Shown here: one piece after another, positions 21,050 to 30,069 of the stretch
How positions within the stretch are numbered: position 1 is the first letter of the stretch
Layout: each line of letters begins with the position of its first letter
Virus record (IMG/VR): IMGVR_UViG_3300009684_000009
Location: 1 to 33,444 of that record
Length of the DNA: 33,444 bases
Strand: one strand, 5' to 3'
From: a virus
Made by a program: the position numbers and the translations under genes
Notes under the pieces: model-generated
Database searches by the model: none
Told to the model about the DNA's origin: nothing
Seen by the model: the letters and a program-made list of their open reading frames with translations, nothing else

Positions 21050-23158
21050 ATGGCAAAAGGCGCGGTCATTGCTCGGATAATCTCCGAATACTCAGACAAA
21101 GGCACAAAGGCAGCCACAAAAGATTTGCAAAACTTTTCCAAGCACAGCAACACCTTTGGAAAACAATTTGAGGAAATGGGCAAAAAACTTGCCAAAGCCT
21201 TTGCAGTTGTAGAAATTGTCAAATTTGGATTTGAATCAATCAAGGTTGCCGAAGCGGTAAATGGCGCATTCTCCAAGATGAATGTTGCTTTTGCCAATAC
21301 TGGTTCAACTTTGAATTCTACTAGCACAGAAGTTCAAGACCTTGTTGAAAAAATGACTGGGCTTGCTTTTACTTCAGCAGAAACCGCAGATGCTCTTGCT
21401 CGTGGAGCAACAAGTTTCCATTCCGCAACCGCAGCAATGGACAACATGGGTCTTGCCGCTGATATTGCTCGCACAACAGGCATGACTTTAACGGATGCAA
21501 TGGTTGCGCTTGGAAAAACTGCCGCAGGTAAGCTGCCAAAATCTCTTGCTGCTCTTGGCGTGATAATGCCGAAAAATGGCACTGCTGCTGAAAAATATAA
21601 AATTATTACCGATCAATTGACCAAAGCATTAAAGGGTCAAGCTGAGGCATACGCACAAACTCATCCAATCGAAGCGATGAAGGCTAAGTTTGAGGAACTA
21701 ACCAACTCGCTTGGTCAATTGCTTTTGCCAGTCTTTAGCGCAGTTGTCAAAGTAATTGATGACCATGTTATCCCTGTCATTGTAAAGATGTTCAATTTCC
21801 TTCGCGAGAATCCAAAATATGTTCAACCAGTTGTTGATGCTTTTGCGCTTTTGGTTAACATATTGGCGAAGGTGGGCGTAAGCATCCTTCAAGAGGCTTC
21901 CTATTTCTTAAAGTTTGCCTCTGTTGTTTTGCAAATTGTTCGCGCAGTTGCCTTCCTTGCCGGCAACAAAGGCATGGAAAAATGGGCAAAGTCAGCCGCA
22001 GATGGTCTTGGCGATACTTCCAAATCATTATCTGATGCAGCCACAAAACTTGATAAGTTCCACATGACTGCAACTAAGTTAAAGGCAACTTCTCCAATCG
22101 TAGTGAAAAGTCTTTCTGGTATAACAACAGCAACCAACGCCGCTGCAAACGCAACAAAAAATTTAACAGACAAAGAAATTCAATCTGCCAAAGTTCTTGC
22201 TCAACTTAAAAAAATGGGCATTACTCCAACAACTGAAACCGATCCAATTGAATTGGAAGCGGCTCGAATCAATCTTTTGAAACAGGGAACTATTGAGGAA
22301 AAGGCTCGCATTGATGCAATTATTGCCGCCACTGCTGCTCAATTAGCATCAAATGAAGCAATTACTCGTTATGCCGACATTCTTGCAGCTCTTGCCGATA
22401 ATAAGATTTCAACCGAGGAAATTGCTGTCCTTGCCTCCAAGTGGGGAATGTCCACAGTTGCAGTTGAGGAATATATTGCCAAAATTTATGCGGCAAATTC
22501 CACACCTGGCAATGATGATGCCATCATGAAACTTTATGAGGCTTGGGGTCTTACTAAAGAGGAAGCCACCAAATACATTGACTTTGCGCGAGCATTAGCC
22601 GATGAAAAGTTGTCCTCAGCTGAGATTGAAAACTTGATGGCCAAGTGGGGATTGACACGCGAGCAAGTTCTTGCCTATGCCAATCAAGTTAAAGATGGCA
22701 CAGTATTTTCAAGCACTTTCGCCGATCCTGGCAATGCTGCAAAAGCTTCTTGGGATAATGCATTGGCGGCGCTTAACGCCTATTTTGCCGCCGTTGCCGG
22801 TGGCACATCTGGCATTGGCGGTGGCAATACTGGCGGCGGCAGCAGCGATCTAAGCGGTGGCAGCAGCGGAAGCGGTGGCACTTTTGGCACTAGCCTTCCT
22901 GGATATGTTTTGGATCAAAATCCAGGCTTAGCCGCAGCCATTGGCGCAACTGCCAATCGCACCGTTGACATTGCCAATCTTGGCTCATCCGCAACATCTG
23001 GAATGGGTGGCGCTGGCGGTTCAGGAACCACCAATGTCACCGTCAATGTTCAAGGTTCCGTCACTAGCGAAACCGATTTAATCTCAACAATTCGTCAGAG
23101 CTTACTAAATAGTCAATTGTCAGGTAAGCAAATCACAGCGTTAGCGTTGACTCTCTAA
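21050..23158 (+). CDS. Tape measure protein
   Basis: A 702-residue protein that sets tail length; at roughly 0.15 nm per residue it suggests a tail of about 100 nm. The N-terminus has a coiled coil (KDLQNFSKHSNTFGKQFEEM), then the phage tail-length segment (LAFTSAETADALARGATSFH, TLTDAMVALGKTAAGKLPKS). Hydrophobic helices lie at about 225-310 (LLLPVFSAVVKVIDDHVIPV, FALLVNILAKVGVSILQEAS). About 440-550 holds repeated KWG units, and the C-terminus is Gly/Ser-rich. GGAGAG precedes the ATG. The gene follows the chaperone region as usual. Confidence 0.9.
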   Translation: MAKGAVIARIISEYSDKGTKAATKDLQNFSKHSNTFGKQFEEMGKKLAKAFAVVEIVKFGFESIKVAEAVNGAFSKMNVAFANTGSTLNSTSTEVQDLVEKMTGLAFTSAETADALARGATSFHSATAAMDNMGLAADIARTTGMTLTDAMVALGKTAAGKLPKSLAALGVIMPKNGTAAEKYKIITDQLTKALKGQAEAYAQTHPIEAMKAKFEELTNSLGQLLLPVFSAVVKVIDDHVIPVIVKMFNFLRENPKYVQPVVDAFALLVNILAKVGVSILQEASYFLKFASVVLQIVRAVAFLAGNKGMEKWAKSAADGLGDTSKSLSDAATKLDKFHMTATKLKATSPIVVKSLSGITTATNAAANATKNLTDKEIQSAKVLAQLKKMGITPTTETDPIELEAARINLLKQGTIEEKARIDAIIAATAAQLASNEAITRYADILAALADNKISTEEIAVLASKWGMSTVAVEEYIAKIYAANSTPGNDDAIMKLYEAWGLTKEEATKYIDFARALADEKLSSAEIENLMAKWGLTREQVLAYANQVKDGTVFSSTFADPGNAAKASWDNALAALNAYFAAVAGGTSGIGGGNTGGGSSDLSGGSSGSGGTFGTSLPGYVLDQNPGLAAAIGATANRTVDIANLGSSATSGMGGAGGSGTTNVTVNVQGSVTSETDLISTIRQSLLNSQLSGKQITALALTL

Positions 23159-24433
23159 ATGGCAGTCGCAGGAGTTCCGATATTTGGAGCAATAATTGAC
23201 TTCACAGATGGTGCGGAATTCATCACTTCGGCGATGCAGTTGGATGATCCTGTCTATGGATTGCTTGGCACTGGACAATTAGCAGATTCTAATGACCGAG
23301 TTGACATCTCAGAGATTGCAGTTTCAGGATCAATTCGCCGAGGGCGTAACCGTATCCTTGACAAGTTTGAGGCTGGAACTGCCACCATTGTTTTGCGCGA
23401 TGACAACGGCTATTTCAACCATTCCAATGCCGCAAGCCCTTATTACGGCAAACTTTTACCGCTACGCAAGATTCAAATCTTTGCCGATTACAATGGCACT
23501 CGATATCCACTTTTCTATGGTTTCGTCATGTCATTCACAACCAATTTTCAAGTGGGAATTGATGCTTATTCCAAAGTCACTTTGCAATGCGTTGACGGTT
23601 TCCGACTTCTCAACAATTTTCATTTCACTACTGTTCCAACAGCCACAGCAGGGGAAACCACAGGATCAAGAATTGGCAAGTTGCTTGACTTAGCATCGTG
23701 GCCAACAGTTGCTCGCAAATTAGATACCGGCGATTCGACAGTTCAAGCTGATCCAGGCACAGCCAATCGAGGAATGCTTGACGAAGTTCAACTGGTTGGC
23801 GATAAGACAGAATTTGGCGGTTTATTTGCCGATAATGAAGGCGATCTGCTTTTCTACTCTCGCACCAATTTGGCAAATCGAGCAGCCAATCCATCAACGA
23901 TTTTCTCTGATAGTGGCTCAGATATTGGCTATCAGACAATTGAATTGATGCATGACGATGTTCTTATCGTCAACGATGTCACCGTTCAAAATCTTGGCGG
24001 CTCGGCGCAGCAAGTTATTGATTCAACTTCACAGACAACTTATTTTCCTCATGTTGGCGTTCGATCTGGTATCTACCTTCAAACCGATGCTGAGGCTCTA
24101 AGCCAGGCGCAAATGTTGCTTGCTACTCGTAAGGATGCCACCCTTCGCATTTCCTCACTTGGCTTGAACTTATTTGATCCGTCAGATAGCGCAGCAACAA
24201 GAATTCAGGCTGGCTTGAGTCTGGATATTTTTTCGCCAATTAAGGTGACAAAAACAATGCCAGGAAGCACTAGCATAACCAAGACATTGTTCGTTCAAGG
24301 CGTGAGCCATGATATGACCAAGCGCAGTTTTGACACAAAATTGATGACGGCTGAACCCGTTATCAAAGCATTTGTTTTAGACAACACTTCAGTCGGAGTG
24401 TTGGATGGAACAGACGGACTTCTCAGTTACTAA
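23159..24433 (+). CDS. Distal tail / minor tail protein
   Basis: A 424-residue protein starting right after the tape measure stop. N-terminal strands (DFTDGAEFITSAMQLDDPVY, EIAVSGSIRRGRNRILDKFE, ATIVLRDDNGYFNHSNA, PLRKIQIFADYNGTRYPLFY) are typical of Dit-like or minor tail proteins of actinophages. The later part (KVTLQCVDGFRLLNN, ITKTLFVQGVSHDMTKR) is the beta-rich hub domain. It would form the ring at the tail tip on which fibres are mounted. Confidence 0.75.
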   Translation: MAVAGVPIFGAIIDFTDGAEFITSAMQLDDPVYGLLGTGQLADSNDRVDISEIAVSGSIRRGRNRILDKFEAGTATIVLRDDNGYFNHSNAASPYYGKLLPLRKIQIFADYNGTRYPLFYGFVMSFTTNFQVGIDAYSKVTLQCVDGFRLLNNFHFTTVPTATAGETTGSRIGKLLDLASWPTVARKLDTGDSTVQADPGTANRGMLDEVQLVGDKTEFGGLFADNEGDLLFYSRTNLANRAANPSTIFSDSGSDIGYQTIELMHDDVLIVNDVTVQNLGGSAQQVIDSTSQTTYFPHVGVRSGIYLQTDAEALSQAQMLLATRKDATLRISSLGLNLFDPSDSAATRIQAGLSLDIFSPIKVTKTMPGSTSITKTLFVQGVSHDMTKRSFDTKLMTAEPVIKAFVLDNTSVGVLDGTDGLLSY

Positions 24434-24446
24434 CAAGGAGCAATAA

Positions 24447-25046
24447 ATGGCCGGTGGATATAAGTTATTCAGCACAGGTGAAGTGCTAACAGCTGCAAAT
24501 GTCAATAATTATTTGATGAAACAGACCGTCATGGTCTTTGCTGATGCTGCTACTCGCACAACAGCACTTTCAGGCGTATTAACTGAAGGAATGCTTTCCT
24601 ATCGCACAGATGGTCATGTTCACGAATACTATGACGGGTCAGCTTGGGTTGCGATTGGAAATGTTAGCCTCACCGGTACTCAAACTCTTACAAATAAGAC
24701 TTTAACTTCGCCATTGATTAACCTTGGCATCAATGCCAACACTTCGACAACTTACACTTTCGTTCTATCTGATAACGGCAAGTTGGTAACTTCAAATAAC
24801 GCCTCAGCGCAGACACTATCTATCCCAACAAATGCAAGCGTTGCCTATCCTATCGGCGCTCAGATAAATGTTGCGTGGATTACTGGCGCAGGACAACCAA
24901 CCATCAGCGCCGTAACTTCAGGCACAACAACAGTGCTTTCAACTGGCGCAACTTCAACAGCGCCTAAACTTCGAGTAGCCAACTCGGTTGCCTCTTGCAT
25001 CAAAATTGCAACCGACATCTGGTTGGTGACAGGAGATATTTCCTAA
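24447..25046 (+). CDS. Minor tail / fibre protein
   Basis: A 199-residue protein. KLFSTGEVLTAANVNNYLMK and QTVMVFADAATRTTAL, followed by GMLSYRTDGHVHEYYDGSAW, are a recurring N-terminal module of tail fibres in actinophages. TGTQTLTNKTLTSPLIN is the common shaft repeat, and the end is a beta-rich head domain. AAGGAGCAATAA precedes the ATG. The stop overlaps the next start by one base, coupling it to the glycine-rich fibre gene. Confidence 0.75.
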   Translation: MAGGYKLFSTGEVLTAANVNNYLMKQTVMVFADAATRTTALSGVLTEGMLSYRTDGHVHEYYDGSAWVAIGNVSLTGTQTLTNKTLTSPLINLGINANTSTTYTFVLSDNGKLVTSNNASAQTLSIPTNASVAYPIGAQINVAWITGAGQPTISAVTSGTTTVLSTGATSTAPKLRVANSVASCIKIATDIWLVTGDIS

Positions 25047-25903
25047 TGCCAAACTTAGGAATCATCGCAAGCAGTAAATTAAAAACAACTTCAACTGTTG
25101 ATTATTTAGTTATTGCTGGCGGTGGTGGCGGTGGTTATTCAGGCGGTGGTGGTGGTGCAGGTGGCTATCAAACTGCAACAAGTTTTTCTATAACACCAGG
25201 TTCAGCTTTAACTATTACAGTTGGCGGTGGCGGTACTGGTGGCGGTTCAACTGGCGATCCTTCAGGCGTTACTGGTAGTTCATCTGTATTTTCAAGCATC
25301 ACTTCTATTGGTGGTGGCGGTGGCGGTGGTGGAAATGATCCAGGAAATACCACTTATAGAAATGGTAAAACTGGCGGTTCTGGTGGTGGCGCAGCAGCTT
25401 GGATTGGAAACGGTACAGGCGGAACGGGTACAACAGGTCAAGGATATGCTGGCGGTAACAGTTTAGATACTGCTCCTTATATGGATGGCGGCGGTGGCGG
25501 TGCATCTCAAGTTGGCGCACAAGGCGGAACGGTAAGTAATCAAGGTGGAAAAGGTGGAGATGGTTCTTCGTCTTCAATTACTGGAACTTCAACATTTTAT
25601 TCAGGCGGCGGTGGTGGCGCTGTAAATGCTCCATCTGGTAACGGTGGCGCTGGCGGTTCAGGTGGTGGTGGAACAGGTGGAACAAGTGGCGGCGCTGGAA
25701 CAGTAGGCACGATAAACACTGGCGGCGGTGGTGGCGGTGGTATTGGGCCAGCAGCAGGCGGTTCAGGAATTGTTGTTATTGCTTATCCTGACTCATTCGC
25801 AGCACCTACATCTATTTCAGGTGGCTTGACATATAACCAACCAACACGATCAGGGTATCGCGTTTATCGCTTTACAGCGGGAACAGGAACAATAACTTTC
25901 TAA
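25046..25903 (+). CDS. Glycine-rich tail fibre protein, copy 3
   Basis: A 285-residue protein. The start at 25046 is chosen for the TAATG overlap and the nearby AGGAGA; an upstream start would lie in another gene. TVDYLVIAGGGGGGYSGGGG opens the polyglycine domain (residues about 17-245). The C-terminus (PTSISGGLTYNQPTRSGYRV, then YRFTAGTGTITF) is a widespread tail-fibre tip ending. It is the tail-located relative of the two head-block copies and a likely receptor-binding protein. Confidence 0.75.
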   Translation: MPNLGIIASSKLKTTSTVDYLVIAGGGGGGYSGGGGGAGGYQTATSFSITPGSALTITVGGGGTGGGSTGDPSGVTGSSSVFSSITSIGGGGGGGGNDPGNTTYRNGKTGGSGGGAAAWIGNGTGGTGTTGQGYAGGNSLDTAPYMDGGGGGASQVGAQGGTVSNQGGKGGDGSSSSITGTSTFYSGGGGGAVNAPSGNGGAGGSGGGGTGGTSGGAGTVGTINTGGGGGGGIGPAAGGSGIVVIAYPDSFAAPTSISGGLTYNQPTRSGYRVYRFTAGTGTITF

Positions 25904-26208
25904 TGGCACATTACGCATTTATTGATGAAAACAATATAGTTGTTGAAGTTATTACTGGACGCAATGAAGATGAAATTGTAGATGGCATTTCAGATTGGGA
26001 AAGTCATTACGAAAAATTTCGTACTGGCTTAAAATGTTTGCGTACTTCTTATCACGGCAATATCAGAAAAAATTATGCTGGCATTGGCTATACCTATGAT
26101 GCTATTCGTGATGCTTTCATCTCGCCTAAGTGCCACGATGAAGCATTGCTAGATGAAGCAACTTGCCAATGGATCTGTACCCACAAAGCACGCACAATAG
26201 AGGAGTAG
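25903..26208 (+). CDS. Small tail-fibre-associated protein
   Basis: A 101-residue protein. MAHYAFIDENNIVVEVITG, a central SDWESHYEK, RTSYHGNIRKNYAGIGYTYD and FISPKC match a small protein family often placed right after fibre genes in phages of aquatic bacteria. It is thought to be a fibre tip or assembly accessory; the function is not established. It starts with TAATG overlap. Confidence 0.7.
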   Translation: MAHYAFIDENNIVVEVITGRNEDEIVDGISDWESHYEKFRTGLKCLRTSYHGNIRKNYAGIGYTYDAIRDAFISPKCHDEALLDEATCQWICTHKARTIEE

Positions 26209-26212
26209 TCAA

Positions 26213-26464
26213 ATGGCGGTTTCATCTGCAAATTACACAATTACCACAACACCAACTCAAGTTTTTATAGGTAATGGTGCAACAAATGTCTATTTGCACA
26301 GTTCATCAGGAACTTGTTTCCTTGGCGGCTCTGATGTCACTCCGACAACTGGCTATCAAATGGATTCAGGTGACAAGTTGATTCTCTCAACTCACGAATC
26401 AGCAATTTATGCTTGCACTTCAGCCGGTTCAACTATTGTGAAAGTTTTGATTTTAAGCAAATGA
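26213..26464 (+). CDS. Beta-rich virion protein
   Basis: An 83-residue protein: SSANYTITTTPTQVFIGNGA, TNVYLHSSSGTCFLGGSDVT and a final STIVKVLILSK form a small jelly-roll or beta-sandwich. It resembles the 14533 protein in type but not in sequence. GAGGAG lies before the ATG. A fibre tip or decoration part is likely. The stop overlaps the next start (ATGA). Confidence 0.6.
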   Translation: MAVSSANYTITTTPTQVFIGNGATNVYLHSSSGTCFLGGSDVTPTTGYQMDSGDKLILSTHESAIYACTSAGSTIVKVLILSK

Positions 26465-26739
26465 ATTCAAACATCGCCACAGTTATCTATTCTTACTTTT
26501 TCATTGGCGCAGCTCTTATGGCTGGAATTGCCATGATTGCTAAGCACACAATTGTCAAATACACAAACGAACTCAAGGACAAGCTCTCTCGCATTGAATA
26601 TGCCCTTTACAACGATGGGCAGACTGGCTTAATCAATAAAGTTGATCAACTCATTGAGAATCAAAATTTGATCAAGATTGATGTTGAAGTTATGAAGGCA
26701 AAAGCCGAAAGTAAGCCTAGAGCCAGGAAAGTCGAATGA
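26461..26739 (+). CDS. Membrane protein with coiled coil, lysis region
   Basis: A 92-residue protein. One N-terminal membrane segment (about 7-27, VIYSYFFIGAALMAGIAMIA) is followed by a charged coiled coil (KYTNELKDKLSRIEYALYND, KVDQLIENQNLIKIDVEVMK) and a basic tail. Overlaps on both sides join it to the fibre gene and the endolysin gene. Its shape and place suggest a holin-type or spanin-like lysis partner, but a single membrane segment leaves it unclear. Confidence 0.6.
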   Translation: MNSNIATVIYSYFFIGAALMAGIAMIAKHTIVKYTNELKDKLSRIEYALYNDGQTGLINKVDQLIENQNLIKIDVEVMKAKAESKPRARKVE

Positions 26740-27191
26740 AATCACAGAATGGTTGGCCAGCAAGCGCCGATCCCAATGCGATTGGCATCAAGGCATTTCC
26801 TGTCGCTGGCACTGCCATCAAATTGCGATGCGCTGCTGGGGTTGGCTTAATTCTTGCCTCATTCGCTGCTGAATTCCACGCCACCGTTGAACCTATTGAC
26901 AAAGGCACTTTGGATGACTGGGGATACGCATACCGCAATGTTAGAAATAGTCCAGATGATTTGTCCAACCACTCATCTGGCACAGCCATTGACATCAACG
27001 CCGCCCATCATTCTCTTGGGTCGGAAGGCACTTTCACAGCTGAGAAGGTTGCAGTTATCCATGCCTTGATCAAGAAGTACGGATTGCGTTGGGGTGGCGA
27101 TTACAAAGGCCGCAAGGATGAAATGCACTATGAAATCATTGAAACACCTGAGCAAGTCAAAGCTCGGATTGCCAAGTTAAACCTCAAATAA
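26736..27191 (+). CDS. Endolysin, M15 (VanY-like) peptidase
   Basis: A 151-residue zinc peptidase that cuts peptidoglycan stem peptides. The M15 motifs are complete: SNHSSGTAIDIN gives zinc ligands H79 and D86, and DEMHYEI gives catalytic E129 and ligand H131. There is no signal peptide and no separate cell-wall-binding domain, so it depends on a holin to reach the wall. It sits between two small membrane proteins, the usual lysis cassette. Confidence 0.88.
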   Translation: MKSQNGWPASADPNAIGIKAFPVAGTAIKLRCAAGVGLILASFAAEFHATVEPIDKGTLDDWGYAYRNVRNSPDDLSNHSSGTAIDINAAHHSLGSEGTFTAEKVAVIHALIKKYGLRWGGDYKGRKDEMHYEIIETPEQVKARIAKLNLK

Positions 27192-27208
27192 ATCAATCAG
27201 GAGATCAA

Positions 27209-27457
27209 ATGAAAATAGATGCCAAGAAGGTTCAATCGCTAGTTTTAACTTACGGAACTGTTACTCTGCCAATTGCAATCACTGCTCTAGCAATGAATGC
27301 ATCAACAACAGTGAAAGTTCTTTCATTCTGCTCAGGTTTGCTTGCCCTTGTTATCCGACAAGGCAATCCAAAAGATCCATTTACAATGAATTTGCTAAAG
27401 ATTGCCGAACAGGAAGTCAATGTTGAATTAGAAAAAAAGACCAAGAAAAAGGCTTAA
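27209..27457 (+). CDS. Holin-like membrane protein
   Basis: An 82-residue protein with two hydrophobic segments (about 10-30, LVLTYGTVTLPIAITALAMN, and 33-50, VKVLSFCSGLLALVIRQG) and a basic C-terminus (VELEKKTKKKA). Size, topology and the neighbouring endolysin fit a holin. AGGAGATCAA precedes the ATG. The membrane protein on the other side of the endolysin is the alternative holin. Confidence 0.7.
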   Translation: MKIDAKKVQSLVLTYGTVTLPIAITALAMNASTTVKVLSFCSGLLALVIRQGNPKDPFTMNLLKIAEQEVNVELEKKTKKKA

Positions 27458-27487
27458 TCTAACAACGCAGGGGAAACGGTTTATCCT

Positions 27488-28225
27488 ATGAAATCCATTG
27501 TTGTCATTTCAGATTTGCAAAGTCCGTTCCATGATGTCGCAGCAACTAAGACAATCGTCAAATTCATTAAGCACTATCGCCCAAGCAGCGTGGTATCAGT
27601 TGGAGATGAAATTGATCTCCCACAAATTTCGCGTTGGGAGGAAGGCGGCGAAGGCGAATGGCAGCGAGACTTAGGCAGACATCGCGACATCACCGTTGAC
27701 CTACTTGCCGAATTACAAGTTGACCACATTGTTCGAAGCAATCACTCTGATCGACTTTACAACAAGATCAAGTCCAAGGCTCCAGGCTTTCTCGGATTGC
27801 CAGAACTTGAGATTGAGAAGTTTCTCAAACTAGACAGCCTTGGCATTACCTATCACCATGAGCCTTATGAATTGGCTCCTAACTGGTTGCTGATGCATGG
27901 CGATGAAGGCAATGTCCAGCCAACTGCCGGTGCTACCGCGTTGGGCTTAGCAAAACGCTCAGGCATGAGCGTTGTTTGCGGCCATACGCATCGCATGGGC
28001 TTGACTCATCACACTCAAGGTTGGGCTGGCAAGACGAAAACCATTTGGGGAATGGAAGTCGGAAATCTCATGGATTACAAGTTTGCCCGATACATTAAGG
28101 CAGGGTTATTCACCTGGAACAAAGGCTTTGGCTTGCTTCATGTTGACGGCACAACCGTCATGCCTCAGCTAGTTCCAATTGTCAATAACTCATTCACCGT
28201 TGATGGCAAAGTTTGGAAGTGGTAG
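27488..28225 (+). CDS. Calcineurin-like metallophosphoesterase
   Basis: A 245-residue two-metal phosphoesterase. Motifs in order: ISDLQSPFHD (D9, with Gln replacing the His of the usual DxH), VGDEID (G39-D40), RSNHSD (the family's GNHD), LMHGDEG and CGHTHRMG. The Gln11 change may alter metal binding but is seen in some phage members. The substrate (nucleic acid, nucleotide or phosphosugar) cannot be told. CAGGGGAAACGG precedes the ATG. Confidence 0.82.
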   Translation: MKSIVVISDLQSPFHDVAATKTIVKFIKHYRPSSVVSVGDEIDLPQISRWEEGGEGEWQRDLGRHRDITVDLLAELQVDHIVRSNHSDRLYNKIKSKAPGFLGLPELEIEKFLKLDSLGITYHHEPYELAPNWLLMHGDEGNVQPTAGATALGLAKRSGMSVVCGHTHRMGLTHHTQGWAGKTKTIWGMEVGNLMDYKFARYIKAGLFTWNKGFGLLHVDGTTVMPQLVPIVNNSFTVDGKVWKW

Positions 28226-28229
28226 CAAG

Positions 28230-28532
28230 ATGGACAGGGATGAAATACTTAAAGAGGCAATTCGCCTGACAATGGGTGATCGCAATGATCAAAATGGAGA
28301 TCCATTTGAGAATCATTTGCGAATCGCAAAGATTTGGTCAGTTGTCCTTCATCAAGAGATTGAGCCGTATCAGGTCGCTCTTTGCATGGCAGGTTTGAAA
28401 CTTGCTAGATTGGCTTACAACCCACTTGATGATTCCTTCATTGATGGGGCTGCTTATCTAGCAATTGCAGGGGAAATCGTTAACAAAGGGGAAAGCATTG
28501 AGAAATCTAGTTGTTCTTGTTCCAAGCCGTAA
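28230..28532 (+). CDS. Conserved phage protein (DUF6378-like)
   Basis: A 100-residue helical protein. ILKEAIRLTMGDRNDQNGDP, FENHLRIAKIWSVVL, PYQVALCMAGLKLARLAYNP and FIDGAAYLAIAGEI follow a pattern of a widespread phage protein of unknown function (GDR..-YG.P..N...IA..W). The start at 28230 is 4 bases after the phosphoesterase stop. It is often found beside nucleotide-metabolism genes; a role there is only suspected. Confidence 0.7.
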   Translation: MDRDEILKEAIRLTMGDRNDQNGDPFENHLRIAKIWSVVLHQEIEPYQVALCMAGLKLARLAYNPLDDSFIDGAAYLAIAGEIVNKGESIEKSSCSCSKP

Positions 28533-29166
28533 TCGGCCACAAAACATCGCCGAGCTGATCAAGTCATTTGACGAAACGGAAACCGAGTCGGACTTGATTG
28601 TCATAGTCGATGACGATGAACCGCAGATGGATGCCTACTTAGCCCTTGGTTGCGATGTCATGGTTGTTGAAAAGAATGGCAAAGGCATGGCCAAGCCACT
28701 GAACTTTGCCGCCCGACATTTTGCTCATAAATACCGCCATTTTGCATTCCTTGGCGATGATCACAGACCGCGCACAAAGAATTGGGATCTCCATTTCATC
28801 AACGCTTTAGATGAATTAGGCACTGGCTTGGTCTATGGCAATGACTTGTTTCAAGGCGAGGCGTTGCCGACTGCCGTTGCTATGAGTGGCGATATTGTCA
28901 ATGCCCTTGGCGGCATGGTTCCGCAAGGAATGATCCACTTGTATCTGGACAATTTCTGGATGAAACTTGGCAAGGACTTGGGAACCTTTAGTTACCTTTC
29001 GGAAGTAGTCATTGAACATCTCCACCCAATTGTCGGCAAAGCGCAATGGGATCAAGGATATGCCGATGTTAATGCCGAGGAAGTTTATTCAGCTGACAAA
29101 AAGGCATTTGACGAATACATCGCCAGCGATGCTTATCGATCACTTGTCGAGAAGCTACTGGCATGA
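28498..29166 (+). CDS. GT-A type glycosyltransferase-like protein
   Basis: A 222-residue protein. The TTG start at 28498 is chosen because AAAGGGGAAA lies just before it and the protein then begins MRNLVVLVPSRNRPQNIAEL, the usual first strand and helix of a GT-A enzyme; another TTG at 28465 would overlap the previous gene more. LIVIVDDDEPQMDAYL carries the DxD-like metal site and HFAFLGDDHRPRTKNWDLHF a second acidic motif. The C-terminal helix is SDAYRSLVEKLLA. It overlaps the epimerase gene (ATGA), so both probably act in one sugar pathway. Confidence 0.75.
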   Translation: MRNLVVLVPSRNRPQNIAELIKSFDETETESDLIVIVDDDEPQMDAYLALGCDVMVVEKNGKGMAKPLNFAARHFAHKYRHFAFLGDDHRPRTKNWDLHFINALDELGTGLVYGNDLFQGEALPTAVAMSGDIVNALGGMVPQGMIHLYLDNFWMKLGKDLGTFSYLSEVVIEHLHPIVGKAQWDQGYADVNAEEVYSADKKAFDEYIASDAYRSLVEKLLA

Positions 29167-30041
29167 AAGTCTTAATCACCGGCAACGCTGGTTTCGTAGG
29201 CCGACATTTTGAAAAACGATTCAAGGCACTTGGTTGGCAAGTTGTTGGCATTGACATTGCTAATTCCTTGCCTATGGATGCTCGCGATTTCTTTCGCAAG
29301 GACAACACCTACTTTGACAAGGTGATCCATTTGGCAGCTGTTGTCGGTGGTCGCAAGTTGATCGAAGGCGAGCCACTATCGCTGGCAGTTGATCTTTCAA
29401 TTGATGCCGAGATGTTCTCATGGGCAATGCGTACCCAACCAGGTTGCATCACTTACTTCTCATCATCTGCCGCTTATCCGATTGAACTTCAAGCCAATGA
29501 TTTTGGCGCTTACAATCTCAAAGAGTCCGATATAAATCTTGACTCAATTGCTACCCCTGACATGACCTATGGCTGGGCAAAGTTGACTGGCGAAATGTTG
29601 GCAACTCATGCAAGGCGAGCAGGATTGACTGTCCATGTTTATCGCCCATTTTCAGGCTATGGCACTGATCAGGCTTTGGATTACCCATTCCCTAGCTTCA
29701 TCAAACGAGGCTTAGATAAGGCTGACCCATTTGAGATTTGGGGCAATGGCGAGCAGGTGCGCGACTTCATCCACATCGCAGATGTTGTTGAAGGCGCTGA
29801 GGCTGGCTGCCTTGCTGGTATCGAAACCGCCAACCTTTGCACAGGAATTCCCACCTCATTCAACGACTTAGCCGAGATCGTGGCAAGTTTTGCTGGCTAC
29901 CAGCCAACGATCAAGCACCTGCCCTCAGAGCCCACAGGAGTCCATTACAGGGTAGGAAACCCGACCCTAATGGAAACCTTCTACACTCCAAAGATCAGCC
30001 TCTACGAAGGCATCCAACGCGCTTTTGCTGGCTTGAGCTGA
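29163..30041 (+). CDS. NAD-dependent epimerase/dehydratase (extended SDR)
   Basis: A 292-residue sugar-nucleotide enzyme. The NAD site is LITGNAGFVGRH (G7, G10, G13), FDKVIHLAAVVGG follows, the active site has ITYFSSSAAYPIE and Y136-G-W-A-K140, and VYRPFSGYG and VRDFIHIADVVEG are substrate-side motifs. It resembles GDP-fucose synthase and UDP-glucose epimerase-type enzymes, but the sugar cannot be fixed. It may supply the substrate for the glycosyltransferase encoded just upstream. Confidence 0.82.
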   Translation: MKVLITGNAGFVGRHFEKRFKALGWQVVGIDIANSLPMDARDFFRKDNTYFDKVIHLAAVVGGRKLIEGEPLSLAVDLSIDAEMFSWAMRTQPGCITYFSSSAAYPIELQANDFGAYNLKESDINLDSIATPDMTYGWAKLTGEMLATHARRAGLTVHVYRPFSGYGTDQALDYPFPSFIKRGLDKADPFEIWGNGEQVRDFIHIADVVEGAEAGCLAGIETANLCTGIPTSFNDLAEIVASFAGYQPTIKHLPSEPTGVHYRVGNPTLMETFYTPKISLYEGIQRAFAGLS

Positions 30042-30069
30042 AACTCGCCTTAGCTCGCCAACAAAATAG

